From Paracoccaceae bacterium (lineage in GTDB: Bacteria; Pseudomonadota; Alphaproteobacteria; Rhodobacterales; Rhodobacteraceae): a stretch of DNA of 64,000 nucleotides. The DNA lies in the NCBI GenBank assembly GCA_018222585.1, contig JAAFAB010000012.1, positions 1 to 64,000 of the forward strand, written 5' to 3'. Under the pieces are notes generated by a model that ran no database searches, was not told the origin of the DNA, and saw only the letters and a list, made by a program, of their open reading frames with translations. Position numbers and translations under genes: made by a program. Of this stretch, positions 18,883-27,388 are shown one piece after another; positions within the stretch are counted from its first letter, which is position 1; every line of letters begins with the position of its first letter.

Positions 18883-19091
18883 GCCTCTTCTCCGCGCGCC
18901 CAGGCGATTCGGCGGCAGGCGACCAGGTAGGTCAGCCAGGCCCCCAGCAGACCGATGGCCAGGATCACGACGTTGACCAGAACGTGATGGCCCGCGACCA
19001 CCTCGGCCTTGGCCGACCAGAAGACGAAGCCCCAGTAGCAGGCCCAGACGACCAGCATGGCGACAAGACGGATACCCTTGATGTCTTTCAT
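18879..19091 (-). CDS. Small two-helix membrane protein (70 residues) within the importer operon
   Basis: Not recognised. There are two hydrophobic segments (about residues 9-27 and 37-58), joined by a short loop with a His-His pair, and a basic end (CRRIAWARGEEA). GGAGGAGA lies eight bases before the ATG at 19091, an excellent ribosome-binding site; a longer in-frame reading to 19157 is rejected. It follows livH by 92 bases and overlaps the next small gene. Coupling between livH and livM suggests a role in assembly or function of the importer, but no function is known to me. Confidence 0.75.
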   Translation of the reverse strand: MKDIKGIRLVAMLVVWACYWGFVFWSAKAEVVAGHHVLVNVVILAIGLLGAWLTYLVACRRIAWARGEEA

Positions 19092-19183
19092 TTCTTTCTC
19101 TCCTCCTTTGCCCCGGTTCCTCGTCCGGGGGCCCCGGGCGGGCGGGTGTCGCGACAAAGTCGCGCAGTCGCCCGCGGGGGTCT

Positions 19184-20170
19184 TTACACTCTCTCGATAA
19201 TCCGTTCCCCGAACAAGCCCTGAGGCCGGAAGACCAGGAAAAGCAGCGCCAGAACGTAGGCGAACCAGTTCTCGGTCGCCCCGCCGACCAGCGGCCCGAC
19301 GAGGAACTCGAACAGTTTTTCACCAACCCCGATGATCAGCCCGCCGACGATGGCGCCGGGAATCGAGGTGAAACCGCCCAGCATCAGCACCGGCAGGGCC
19401 TTCAGCGCGATCAGCGACAGCGAGAACTGCACGCCAGACTTGGTGCCCCACATGATCCCCGCGACCAGCGCCACGAAGCCCGCGATCGACCAGACCAGCA
19501 CCCAGATGAAGTTCAGGCTGATGCCCACCGACAGCGCCGCCTGGTGATCATCGGCCACGGCACGCAGCGCCCGGCCCTGTTTCGAGTACTGGCTGAAGAT
19601 CGTCAGCGCGATGACCAGCGCCGCCGCGATCACCGTCGCCCAGATATCGAGGTTGTCGATGAAGAACCCGTAGCCGAAGGCGTTGAAAGTGGTCTCGTCG
19701 ATCCAGGCATTGATGCCCTGCGGCAGGCCGACATCCAGCTTCTTGATGTCCGCGCCCCACATGATGTCGCCGAGGCCCTCCATGAAATAGGCCAGCCCGA
19801 TGGTCGCCATGAACAGGATGATCGGCTCCTGCCCGACCAGGTGGCGGAAGATCAGCCGGTTCACCGCCCAGGCCAGGGCGACCATGACGACACCGGTCAG
19901 CAGGATCGCGGCCACGGCGGGCAGGTGCCAGCCGAAGTGGTGGATCTCGGTGCCGAAGGCCGCGTTGATCAGGTGGCTGAAGGGCACCTGGCCCTCCATG
20001 ATCCCGACCAGGGTCAGCGCGGCGAACAGTGCCATGACCCCCTGCGCATAGTTGAAGATGCCGCTGGCCTTGAAGATCAGCACGAAGCCGAGCGCCACGA
20101 GCGCATAGAGCACCCCGGCCATCAGCCCGTTGAGGAAGACCTCCATGGCGAAGAGAAGCTGGTCAGGCAT
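19184..20170 (-). CDS. livH: Branched-chain-type ABC transporter permease, LivH family
   Basis: The second membrane subunit of the importer. The 328-residue protein carries the LivH-family N-terminal block EVFLNGLMAGVLYALVALGFVLI and the cytoplasmic-loop block ADDHQAALSVGISLN, typical of the ATPase-contact region. Its ATG overlaps by one base the TAA stop of the preceding secreted-protein gene (TAATG). Length is slightly greater than E. coli LivH (308). Confidence 0.93.
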   Translation of the reverse strand: MPDQLLFAMEVFLNGLMAGVLYALVALGFVLIFKASGIFNYAQGVMALFAALTLVGIMEGQVPFSHLINAAFGTEIHHFGWHLPAVAAILLTGVVMVALAWAVNRLIFRHLVGQEPIILFMATIGLAYFMEGLGDIMWGADIKKLDVGLPQGINAWIDETTFNAFGYGFFIDNLDIWATVIAAALVIALTIFSQYSKQGRALRAVADDHQAALSVGISLNFIWVLVWSIAGFVALVAGIMWGTKSGVQFSLSLIALKALPVLMLGGFTSIPGAIVGGLIIGVGEKLFEFLVGPLVGGATENWFAYVLALLFLVFRPQGLFGERIIERV

Positions 20171-20742
20171 TAGTCACATTCCTCCGGCCAGAGTGCGCAA
20201 GATGCGGGGGTGTCCTTCACGAGTGCGGACAGCAGGATCACCAATCCCGTCTCGCCCCACTCGTGGCGATGCCCGGTGATCTGGACGAACCGGCCGTCCT
20301 GCGGCTTGCTCGCGAAGCCGCTGACGCGCCGGGGAGTCTGCGCGTCGGCAGGCTCTTTCGCCCGGAACCCCTTTGCCGGATCCTGCACATACTCGTTCCA
20401 GCGGGCCGCGAAATCGGCAGCGGTCGCCGTGCCCTCGCCCGCGATCATGCAGGTTTCGGGCGTGGCGTCCTGTACCAGCACCATCGCCGCCCCGCCCGCC
20501 TCGAAGGCATAGGCCTGCCTGACAAGGGTCGGGTCCGCTCCGGTCGTGGCGGCCCAGGCTGCGATCTGATCGCGGCTCATCTTCCGCATTTCAGGTGCCA
20601 GAGCCGCCCCCTGAGCATCCGGGTCGGAAAGGCAGACGGTCTCGAAGGCCGCCATGGGATCATCGAAACGCACCTCGGCCCGCGCCTGCAACGCCCCGAG
20701 CGTCAGCGCAACCGAGGCCAGGGGTCCGAGCGCCCTAATCAT
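20170..20742 (-). CDS. Uncharacterised secreted protein nested between livG and livH
   Basis: The 190-residue product starts with a signal peptide (MIRALGPLASVALTLGALQA, cleavage near ARA-EV) and has four cysteines in the mature part (ETVC, ETCM, ASC, EEC) that could form disulfides. I do not recognise the family. The ATG at 20742 lies inside the last codons of livG (8-base overlap), and its stop overlaps the livH start, so it is firmly part of the importer operon. A second periplasmic component of the system is a reasonable guess. The alternative start is TTG at 20754. Confidence 0.75.
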   Translation of the reverse strand: MIRALGPLASVALTLGALQARAEVRFDDPMAAFETVCLSDPDAQGAALAPEMRKMSRDQIAAWAATTGADPTLVRQAYAFEAGGAAMVLVQDATPETCMIAGEGTATAADFAARWNEYVQDPAKGFRAKEPADAQTPRRVSGFASKPQDGRFVQITGHRHEWGETGLVILLSALVKDTPASCALWPEECD

Positions 20743-21577
20743 GGGCCACCCCAAGGTAGGCGTCGATCACGTCCTGGTTGCTGCGCACCTCGTCCGGGGT
20801 GCCGTCGCCGATCTTGCGACCGTAGTCCATCACCACCACCCGGTCGCTCAGGTCCATCACCACGCCCATGTCGTGTTCGATCAGCGCGATGGTGGTGCCG
20901 AATTCGTCGTTCACGTCGAGGATGAAACGGGACATGTCCTCTTTCTCCTCGACGTTCATGCCGGCCATGGGTTCGTCCAGCAGCAGCAGCTTCGGCTCGG
21001 CGGCCAGCGCGCGGGCCAGCTCCACGCGCTTCTTCAAGCCATAGGGCAGCCGCGCCACGGGCGTCTTGCGAATGCTCTGGATCTCGAGGAAGTCGATGAT
21101 CCGCTCGACCTTCTCGCGGTTCTCGATCTCCTCCCGCTCGGCGCGGCCAAACCACAGGGCCTGCCGGAACACCCCGGATGTCATGTGGTTGAGCCGCCCG
21201 GTCATCACGTTGTCCAGCACCGTCATACCCTCGAACAGGGCGATGTTCTGGAAGGTCCGCGCCACGCCCTGCCGCGCCACCTCGTAGGGGCGCATCCGGG
21301 GCCGGCGCTGCCCGTGGAACCAGACCTCGCCCTCCTGCGGATTGTAGAAGCCGCTGATCACGTTCAGCATCGAACTCTTGCCCGCGCCGTTCGGCCCGAT
21401 GATCGCGCGGATCTCGCCCTGCCGGATGTCGAAGGAGATGTCCTTGATCGCCTCCACCCCGCCGAAGCGCAGGGTGATGTTGCGCATCTCCATCATCACG
21501 GGCCCGATCTGGCGCCCGTCCTGGGTCACCCAGCCCTCGGCCGGCTGGTCGGTAACGATCTGTTCTGCAAGGCTCAT
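20735..21577 (-). CDS. livG: Branched-chain-type ABC transporter ATP-binding protein, LivG family
   Basis: The other ATPase of the importer. The 280-residue protein shows Walker A GPNGAGKSS, a family-specific signature LPYGLKKRVELARAL (in place of the usual LSGGQ) and Walker B LLLLDEPMAGMN, then the H-loop in ALIEHDMGVVM. A polar N-terminal extension of about 25 residues precedes the core. The ATG shares four bases with the stop of the upstream acyl-CoA synthetase gene (ATGA). Confidence 0.93.
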   Translation of the reverse strand: MSLAEQIVTDQPAEGWVTQDGRQIGPVMMEMRNITLRFGGVEAIKDISFDIRQGEIRAIIGPNGAGKSSMLNVISGFYNPQEGEVWFHGQRRPRMRPYEVARQGVARTFQNIALFEGMTVLDNVMTGRLNHMTSGVFRQALWFGRAEREEIENREKVERIIDFLEIQSIRKTPVARLPYGLKKRVELARALAAEPKLLLLDEPMAGMNVEEKEDMSRFILDVNDEFGTTIALIEHDMGVVMDLSDRVVVMDYGRKIGDGTPDEVRSNQDVIDAYLGVAHD

Positions 21578-23550
21578 TCCGCCGCCACCCTTTCCGCACC
21601 GCGATCCACGACCGCCGCGTCACACAGCCTCAGCCTGGCCGAGATATGGCCCTTGCGCCCGTCCTCGTAGGTCACTTCCGTGCGGGTCGAGACCTGTTCG
21701 GACCCGTCGTAGAGCGCGCCAATCAGGTCGGCGTATTTCTCTTCGACGATCTTGCGGCGCACCTTTCGGGTGCGGGTCATTTCACCGTCGTCGGCATCCA
21801 GCTCCTTGTGCAGCACGAGGAAGCGGTGGATCTGGCAGCCCGAGAGCATCTCGTCTTCCGCCACCGAGCGGTTGACCTGCTCGACATGCTCACGGATCGT
21901 TTCCAGCACCTGCGGATGGCCGGCCAGTTCCTGATAGCTGGAATAGGCGATGTTGTTGCGCTCGGCCCAGTTGCCGACGGCGGTCAGGTCGATGTTGATG
22001 AAGGCGGTACAGGTCTCGCGCCCGTTGCCGAAGACCACGGCCTCGAGGATGTTCGGGAAGAACTTCAGCTTGTTCTCGACGTATTTCGGCGCGAACAGGC
22101 GGCCGTCGGCCATCTTGCCCACGTCCTTGGCGCGGTCGATGATCCGCAGATGGCCGCTGCCCTCTTCGATGAAGCCCGCATCGCCGGTGGCCACCCAGCC
22201 CTCGGCATCCTTGGTCGAGGCCGTGCTTTCGGGGTTCTTGTAGTAAAGCTGGAACACCCCGGGGCTGCGATAGAAGACCTCGCCGCTCTCGGCGATCTTC
22301 AGCTCGACCCCGGGAGAGGCCACCCCCACCGTATCCGAGCGCACCTCGCCGTCCGGTTGCTGGGTGATGAAGACCGAGGCCTCGGTCTGGCCGTAGAGCT
22401 GCTTCAGGTTGATGCCGAGGGCGCGGTAGAAATCGAAGATCTCGGGCCCGATGGCCTCGCCCGCGGTATAGCCGACACGGATGCGGCGCAGGCCAAGGGT
22501 ATCCTTCAGCGGGCCGTAGATCAGCACCTCCCCCAGCCGGTATTTCAGCTGGTCGGCCAGCCCCACCCGCTGACCGTCCAGCATCCGCCCGCCCACCTGA
22601 CGCGCATGGGCCATGCACTTGTCAAACAACCACTTCTTGAACCGTCCGGCGTCTTCCATGCGGATCATGACGTTGGTGAGCTGGGTTTCGAAAACTCTTG
22701 GAGGGGCGAAATAGTAGCTGGGGCCGATCTCGCGCAGGTCCGTCGCCAGGGTCTCGGCGCTTTCGGGACAGTTGACGCAGAAGCCCGACCAATAGGCCTG
22801 GCCGATCGAGAAGATGAAGTCGCCGACCCAGGCCATTGGCAGGTAGGCCAGCACCTCCTCGCCCGGGCCGAGATCATCGAAAGCACTGGAATTCTTCGAG
22901 GTCTCGATGATGTTGCGGTTGGACAGCACGACGCCCTTGGGCTTGCCCGTGGTGCCCGAGGTATAGAGCATCACGCAGATGTCCTCGGGGCCCAGGGCAG
23001 CGGTGCGCCGCTCCATCTCGGGGGTCAGTTCCTCCCGGGCGGCCTGGCCCTGCTGCTGGACGTGGCTGTAATCATGCAGATGCGCGTGGTCGTATTTCCG
23101 CATCCCGCGCGGATCGAGGTAGAGGATATGATCCAGCGCCGGCAGCTGCGGCTTGACCTCGATGACCTTGTCGACCTGCTCCTGGTCCTCGGCGACGACG
23201 AAGCGGGCGCCGCAGTGATCCAGCACATAGGCCATTTCCTCGGCGGCACTGTCGGAATAGAGCGGCACGGGAATCGCCCCGACCATCTGCGCGGCCGGAA
23301 TGGTCCAGTAGAGATGCGGGCGGTTGGTGCCGATGATCGCGATGAAATCCCCCGGCTGCACGCCGAGGTTCAGCAGGCCAAGGGCAAGATTGCGAACCTC
23401 GTCCCGGGTTTCGGCCCAGGTCCAGCTTTGCCAGATGCCGAATTCCTTCTCGCGGTAGGCGGTCCGGTCCGGCCAGGTCTTCGCATTGCGTTCGAGCAGG
23501 GCGGGCACGGATGTCACCGGCCCGCCCGCCGCGTGCGAGATGTCTCTCAC
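21574..23550 (-). CDS. Long-chain-type acyl-CoA synthetase (AMP-forming)
   Basis: Activates a carboxylic acid to its CoA thioester. The 658-residue protein has the P-loop-like motif YTSGTTGKPKGV, the A5-type block LYGQTEASV, and ATGDAGF...IDRAKD of the C-terminal hinge. The length and ordering match FadD15-like enzymes. It starts with GTG at 23550 behind GGGGAGGAGA. It heads the ten-gene operon, 265 bases from the divergent sensor kinase gene. With a second ligase at the operon end, the import substrate or its product is likely an acid; fatty, aryl or aryl-alkanoic acids are all possible. Confidence 0.92.
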   Translation of the reverse strand: MRDISHAAGGPVTSVPALLERNAKTWPDRTAYREKEFGIWQSWTWAETRDEVRNLALGLLNLGVQPGDFIAIIGTNRPHLYWTIPAAQMVGAIPVPLYSDSAAEEMAYVLDHCGARFVVAEDQEQVDKVIEVKPQLPALDHILYLDPRGMRKYDHAHLHDYSHVQQQGQAAREELTPEMERRTAALGPEDICVMLYTSGTTGKPKGVVLSNRNIIETSKNSSAFDDLGPGEEVLAYLPMAWVGDFIFSIGQAYWSGFCVNCPESAETLATDLREIGPSYYFAPPRVFETQLTNVMIRMEDAGRFKKWLFDKCMAHARQVGGRMLDGQRVGLADQLKYRLGEVLIYGPLKDTLGLRRIRVGYTAGEAIGPEIFDFYRALGINLKQLYGQTEASVFITQQPDGEVRSDTVGVASPGVELKIAESGEVFYRSPGVFQLYYKNPESTASTKDAEGWVATGDAGFIEEGSGHLRIIDRAKDVGKMADGRLFAPKYVENKLKFFPNILEAVVFGNGRETCTAFINIDLTAVGNWAERNNIAYSSYQELAGHPQVLETIREHVEQVNRSVAEDEMLSGCQIHRFLVLHKELDADDGEMTRTRKVRRKIVEEKYADLIGALYDGSEQVSTRTEVTYEDGRKGHISARLRLCDAAVVDRGAERVAAE

Positions 23551-23656
23551 GACTGTTCTCCTCCCCTTTTCCCAGCCCTCCCCGACCAGGAAAAACCGCC
23601 CTCCTCAAGGCGGGTCGAATAGCCATCATCGCGCCGTCACATTCGCCGCGCGCTGC

Positions 23657-23718
23657 TGACTAGTCAAACATTATCTTCAATTTTTGCGCGATCATTTCCG
23701 TATCCTAACGAATTGTTA
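23657..23718. promoter_or_regulatory. Operator-like dyads in the divergent ligase/kinase intergenic region
   Basis: TGACTAGTCA at 23657-23666 is a perfect 10-bp palindrome. A second dyad, TAACGAATTGTTA (23706-23718), has TAAC/GTTA arms. Both lie in an AT-richer part of the 265-bp divergent region, where a regulator could serve both directions. Which protein binds is unknown. Confidence 0.4.
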
Positions 23719-23815
23719 CGGGTGCTGCGGCGCCGAAATCCTGCTGCGATTGCAAAGCGGGGGGCTGTCCCGAAGAAACCTTTTCCGCTAGCCCTGACAC
23801 AGGGAGAAGATAATT

Positions 23816-25720
23816 ATGCCGAGCCATCAGGCCCGTACGGATCGCATGACCATGGCCGGGCTGAACATGATCCAGCAGGCGCTGTCGATCTACGACCAGG
23901 ACCTGCGGTTGGTGCAATGCAACCGGCGGTTTCGCACCATGTTCGACCTGCCCGAATGGCTGACCCTGCCCGGCGCGCGATTCGAGGACACGATCCACCA
24001 TCTCTGCGCCTCGGGCGAATATGGCCCGCTGGCGGATCTTGAGGCGGCGGTGCGCGAACGGGTCGAGAAGGCCCTCGCCTTCGAGCCGCATTACATGGAG
24101 CGCACCCGTCCCAACGGCCGTGTCGTCAGCGTCGAGGGCGCGCCCCTGCCAGAGGGCGGATGGGTCACCGTCTACACCGACATCACCGACAGCCGCCGCC
24201 AGGAACAGCTGCTGCGCACCCGCTCCGAGGAGCTGTCGGAACAGCTTCTGTCCCGCGCCGAGGAGCTGGCCGCGACCAACCGCCAGCTGCAGGCTACCAA
24301 CTCGGCGCTGGAAGAGGCCAAGCGCGAGCTGATCGGCATGGAGGCCCGCATCCGCCTGATGACCGAGATGCTGCCCGCCCATATCGCCCATCTCGGCCCG
24401 GATCGCATCTATACCTATTCCAATCGCCGTCTCAGCCGGATCATGCCGGGGCGCCCGGCGCAGATCGTCGGGCTGCATATCGCCGACGTGCTGGGCCGCG
24501 CCTCCTACGGTTTCGTGCAACCGCACCTGGACGCAGCGCTGGAGGGGCGACCGTCGGTCTTCGAGTTCGCCGATGCCGAAAGCTCTCGCCGGATCCGTAC
24601 CGCGCTGACCCCGGCGGACAGCGGCGCCTACATCATGTCGATGGATGTGACCGAGGAAACCCAGACCCGTGCCGCCCTGGCCCAGACCAAGCGGCGCGAG
24701 CTGGCGGCGCAGGTGACCTCGGGCATGGCGCATGACTTCTCGAATCTGCTGACGATCATCCTGGGGCTGCAGTCGCGGCTGGCGCGGATGGACCTGGCCG
24801 CCGAGGCGCAGGAGCTGGTCACCGCGACCGCCGCCGCCGCCCGGCGCGGCGGCGACCTGCTGGACCGGATCGCCACGATGACCGGCGGGCGCGATCACCG
24901 CCCCGCCGCGACCCAGTGGGCCGCCTTCCTGCGCGACTTCACCACCCTCGCCCGCCCCTCCCTGCCCGAAACCGTGCACCTGCTGACCGAGGACAGCGTC
25001 GGCGACCAGCGGCTCTGGTTCGATCCGGGGATGCTGCAGGACAGCCTGCTGAACCTGGTGCTGAACGCCCGCGACGCGCTCGGCACGCAGGGCGGTGAGA
25101 TCCGGCTGGAGGCGCGCTGTCGTGCCGGCACCTGGCTGGAGATCACCGTCGCCGACACCGGCCCCGGCTTCACCGACAAGGCGCTGGACCAGGCCATGCA
25201 ACCCTTCTTCACCACCAAGGGAAGCGAGGGATCCGGCCTCGGGCTGTCGATGGTCTTCGACATGACCCAGCGGGCCGGCGGCCAGATGCGCCTGGCCAAT
25301 GACGCCGGCGCCCGAGTGACCCTGCAACTGCCCTGGCGCGAGGCCCCCCGCCCGGCAACGCCCGGCCTGGCCCTGCTGGTCGAGGACAGTGCCGACCTGC
25401 GCCGCTCGGTCCGCGACATGCTGGTGGCGCTTGGCTATTCGGTGATCGAGGCGACCAGCGCCGGCGAAGCCCGCACCATCGTGCGCGACCTTCCCGACCT
25501 GGTGCTGATCCTCTCGGACCTGTCGCTCGAGGGCGGCTCGACCGGGCTGGACCTGCTGGAGGCCCTGCCCCCCGAGGCCCCGCCGCTCTGCATCATGACC
25601 TCGCTGCGTCCCGATCACCCGCTGCACCGCGCCGCCGCGGCCCGGGTGCCGGTGCTGCAGAAACCCTTCGACCAGGCGCGCCTGGCCGCCCTGCTCGCCC
25701 CCGGAGAAGACGCCGCATGA
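23816..25720 (+). CDS. PAS-domain hybrid sensor histidine kinase
   Basis: The 634-residue cytoplasmic sensor has a PAS-7-type domain (about 15-125), a coiled coil (about 128-175), a second PAS domain (about 180-285), a HisKA-type phosphoacceptor segment with His306 (SGMAHDFSN), an ATPase domain with N-box NLVLNARDAL and G-boxes DTGPGF and GSGLGLS, and a C-terminal receiver whose likely phosphoacceptor is Asp568 (SDLSL). No membrane segments are seen. GGGAGAAG precedes the ATG. It overlaps the response regulator gene by four bases and diverges from the ligase/importer operon, its most likely target. Confidence 0.92.
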   Translation: MPSHQARTDRMTMAGLNMIQQALSIYDQDLRLVQCNRRFRTMFDLPEWLTLPGARFEDTIHHLCASGEYGPLADLEAAVRERVEKALAFEPHYMERTRPNGRVVSVEGAPLPEGGWVTVYTDITDSRRQEQLLRTRSEELSEQLLSRAEELAATNRQLQATNSALEEAKRELIGMEARIRLMTEMLPAHIAHLGPDRIYTYSNRRLSRIMPGRPAQIVGLHIADVLGRASYGFVQPHLDAALEGRPSVFEFADAESSRRIRTALTPADSGAYIMSMDVTEETQTRAALAQTKRRELAAQVTSGMAHDFSNLLTIILGLQSRLARMDLAAEAQELVTATAAAARRGGDLLDRIATMTGGRDHRPAATQWAAFLRDFTTLARPSLPETVHLLTEDSVGDQRLWFDPGMLQDSLLNLVLNARDALGTQGGEIRLEARCRAGTWLEITVADTGPGFTDKALDQAMQPFFTTKGSEGSGLGLSMVFDMTQRAGGQMRLANDAGARVTLQLPWREAPRPATPGLALLVEDSADLRRSVRDMLVALGYSVIEATSAGEARTIVRDLPDLVLILSDLSLEGGSTGLDLLEALPPEAPPLCIMTSLRPDHPLHRAAAARVPVLQKPFDQARLAALLAPGEDAA

Positions 25721-26421
25721 CCGCCCCCCTGATCGCCATCCTCGACGACGAGCCCGAGATCCGCGCCATCCTGCAAGGCGCGCTGGAAGAGGCCGGTTTC
25801 CGCAGCCGCGCCTTCGGTCGCGCGCGCGAGTTCGAGGCCGCGCTGTCGGGCATGACCCCGGATCTCTGCCTGCTCGACCTTTCGCTGCCCGACCGCGACG
25901 GGCTGACCCTTGTGCACCGGCTGGCGACCGAGAAGGGCGCCGCGGTGATCATCATCTCGGGGCGGGCGCAGGTGCAGGACCGGGTGACGGGGCTTGAGCT
26001 GGGCGCCGACGACTACATCATCAAGCCCTTCGACCCGGCCGAGGTCGTCGCCCGCATCCGCGCCCGCCTGCGCCGCGACCGCCCGGCGGCCCAGCCCTCG
26101 GGGCAGACCGCCCGCTTTGCCGGCTGGACGGCGCATTTCGACCGCTTCTCGCTGGAGGATGCCGAGGGCACCGAGACCCCTTTCAGCCAGGCCGAGGCCG
26201 AAGTGCTGCGGCTGTTCCTCGAACGCCCCAAGCGGCTGGTCTCGCGCGCGCTGATGCAGGAGGTCCTTGGCGCCGCCGCCGGTGAGGCCTTCGACCGCGC
26301 CATGGACGTGCGCATCTCGCGCCTGCGCACCAAGCTGCGCGAAGACCCGAAGAACCCCCGCCTGATCAAGACGATCTACGGCGCCGGCTATATCTTCCTC
26401 GGGGATGTCGACTGGGGTTAG
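25717..26421 (+). CDS. OmpR/PhoB-type response regulator
   Basis: A 234-residue transcription factor. The receiver domain has the acidic pair in LDDEPE, Asp54 in LLDLSLPDRDG as phosphoacceptor, and the conserved lysine in IKPFDP. A winged-helix DNA-binding domain follows (about 125-230), ending with the family's TIYGAGYIF. The ATG overlaps the kinase stop (ATGA), so the pair is made together. Its last four bases overlap the convergent HNH gene. Confidence 0.95.
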   Translation: MTAPLIAILDDEPEIRAILQGALEEAGFRSRAFGRAREFEAALSGMTPDLCLLDLSLPDRDGLTLVHRLATEKGAAVIIISGRAQVQDRVTGLELGADDYIIKPFDPAEVVARIRARLRRDRPAAQPSGQTARFAGWTAHFDRFSLEDAEGTETPFSQAEAEVLRLFLERPKRLVSRALMQEVLGAAAGEAFDRAMDVRISRLRTKLREDPKNPRLIKTIYGAGYIFLGDVDWG

Positions 26422-27350
26422 GCCACGCTGTACCGGCCGTAGATCTCTTCCCGGTGATAGCGCAGGAATTCCGGATGCGGCCTGTGCCGCGCTTCCTTCG
26501 GGACCATCAGCTTCTGCCCCGGGTCGATCAGCCGCCGCACCACGTCCTGCGGCACCTTGTTGTGCGATACCAGGATCGACATGTCCGCCCCGACCGAGAT
26601 CAGCCCCCGGTCGAACATCCAGTGCAACGTCCCGGACAGCGCCAGCCCGTTGCAGACCGCATCCGGGCCGCCATCGGCCACCGGCATGATATGCGCCGCC
26701 TGAACCTCGGGCCGCCCGCCCCCGTTGCGCAGCGACAGGCCGGAAATGGCGCATTTGCCGCCATAGGCCCGCCGCACCATCCGCTGAAACGCCGGATCAC
26801 GGTACTTGCGCGCCATCAGGATCGTGTCGCGGGGGCCACCAACCGGTGCGGGCCCGTCAAAGGGCGCTTGCTCATCGGCAAAGCCCGGGAAGGCGATGAC
26901 CTCTTCACTGGCCTCGCGGGGCAGCGCATAGGCGTCCGCCTCGTCCCGCAGCCCGGCCGAGACGATGGCATCGAACGCCTCGCGCGTGATGCGCCGCACC
27001 GCAGCCGTATTCGCCCCGCCCGAGATCGGCGTGCCGTCGGTACCTCTCAGTGCCTTCTCATAGGCCACCCCGCGCGGATCGGCCCGCGGCACGACCTGCG
27101 GGAAGTCCAGCAGGGTGCCACGCGACAGCAAGGCGTAGTAGTGCCCCTCCTGCTCGGGATCGGGCACCACCTCTCGCACCTGCTGGGTCGCGACATAGCC
27201 AAAGGCGCCGCGGCGGCCCTCGTAGAAGATCACCCAGTCGCCGACGGTCTCCTCGACCATGCCCAGGTACTGCCGGGGAAAGTGAGAGGAGAGCCCCGGC
27301 CGATCATCGTATTTCGACTCCGGGTTCTGGACGAAAATCGCGTTAACCAT
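26418..27350 (-). CDS. HNH endonuclease with an extra N-terminal domain
   Basis: The 310-residue protein ends with an HNH nuclease domain (about 205-290): CAISGL..., then VQAAHIMPVADGGPD, then NGLALSGTLHWMFDRG, giving the histidine-asparagine-histidine set. The first 150 residues contain VGDWVIFYEGRRGAFGYVA, which is reminiscent of EVE/PUA-like nucleic-acid-binding domains; I cannot confirm that. Such architectures are often restriction enzymes, sometimes specific for modified DNA. No methyltransferase is nearby. The gene is alone, convergent with the response regulator. Confidence 0.82.
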   Translation of the reverse strand: MVNAIFVQNPESKYDDRPGLSSHFPRQYLGMVEETVGDWVIFYEGRRGAFGYVATQQVREVVPDPEQEGHYYALLSRGTLLDFPQVVPRADPRGVAYEKALRGTDGTPISGGANTAAVRRITREAFDAIVSAGLRDEADAYALPREASEEVIAFPGFADEQAPFDGPAPVGGPRDTILMARKYRDPAFQRMVRRAYGGKCAISGLSLRNGGGRPEVQAAHIMPVADGGPDAVCNGLALSGTLHWMFDRGLISVGADMSILVSHNKVPQDVVRRLIDPGQKLMVPKEARHRPHPEFLRYHREEIYGRYSVA

Positions 27351-27388
27351 TGCCGGATAACGCCAGGGAAAGCGCTGCCGCGCAAGGG

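Noticed and set aside
21646-23622. A 658-codon plus-strand frame opposite the acyl-CoA synthetase
   Set aside because: Shadow of the real gene with typical antisense composition.
23705-25627. A 640-codon minus-strand frame opposite the sensor kinase
   Set aside because: The kinase motifs (H306, N, G boxes, receiver) lie on the plus strand.
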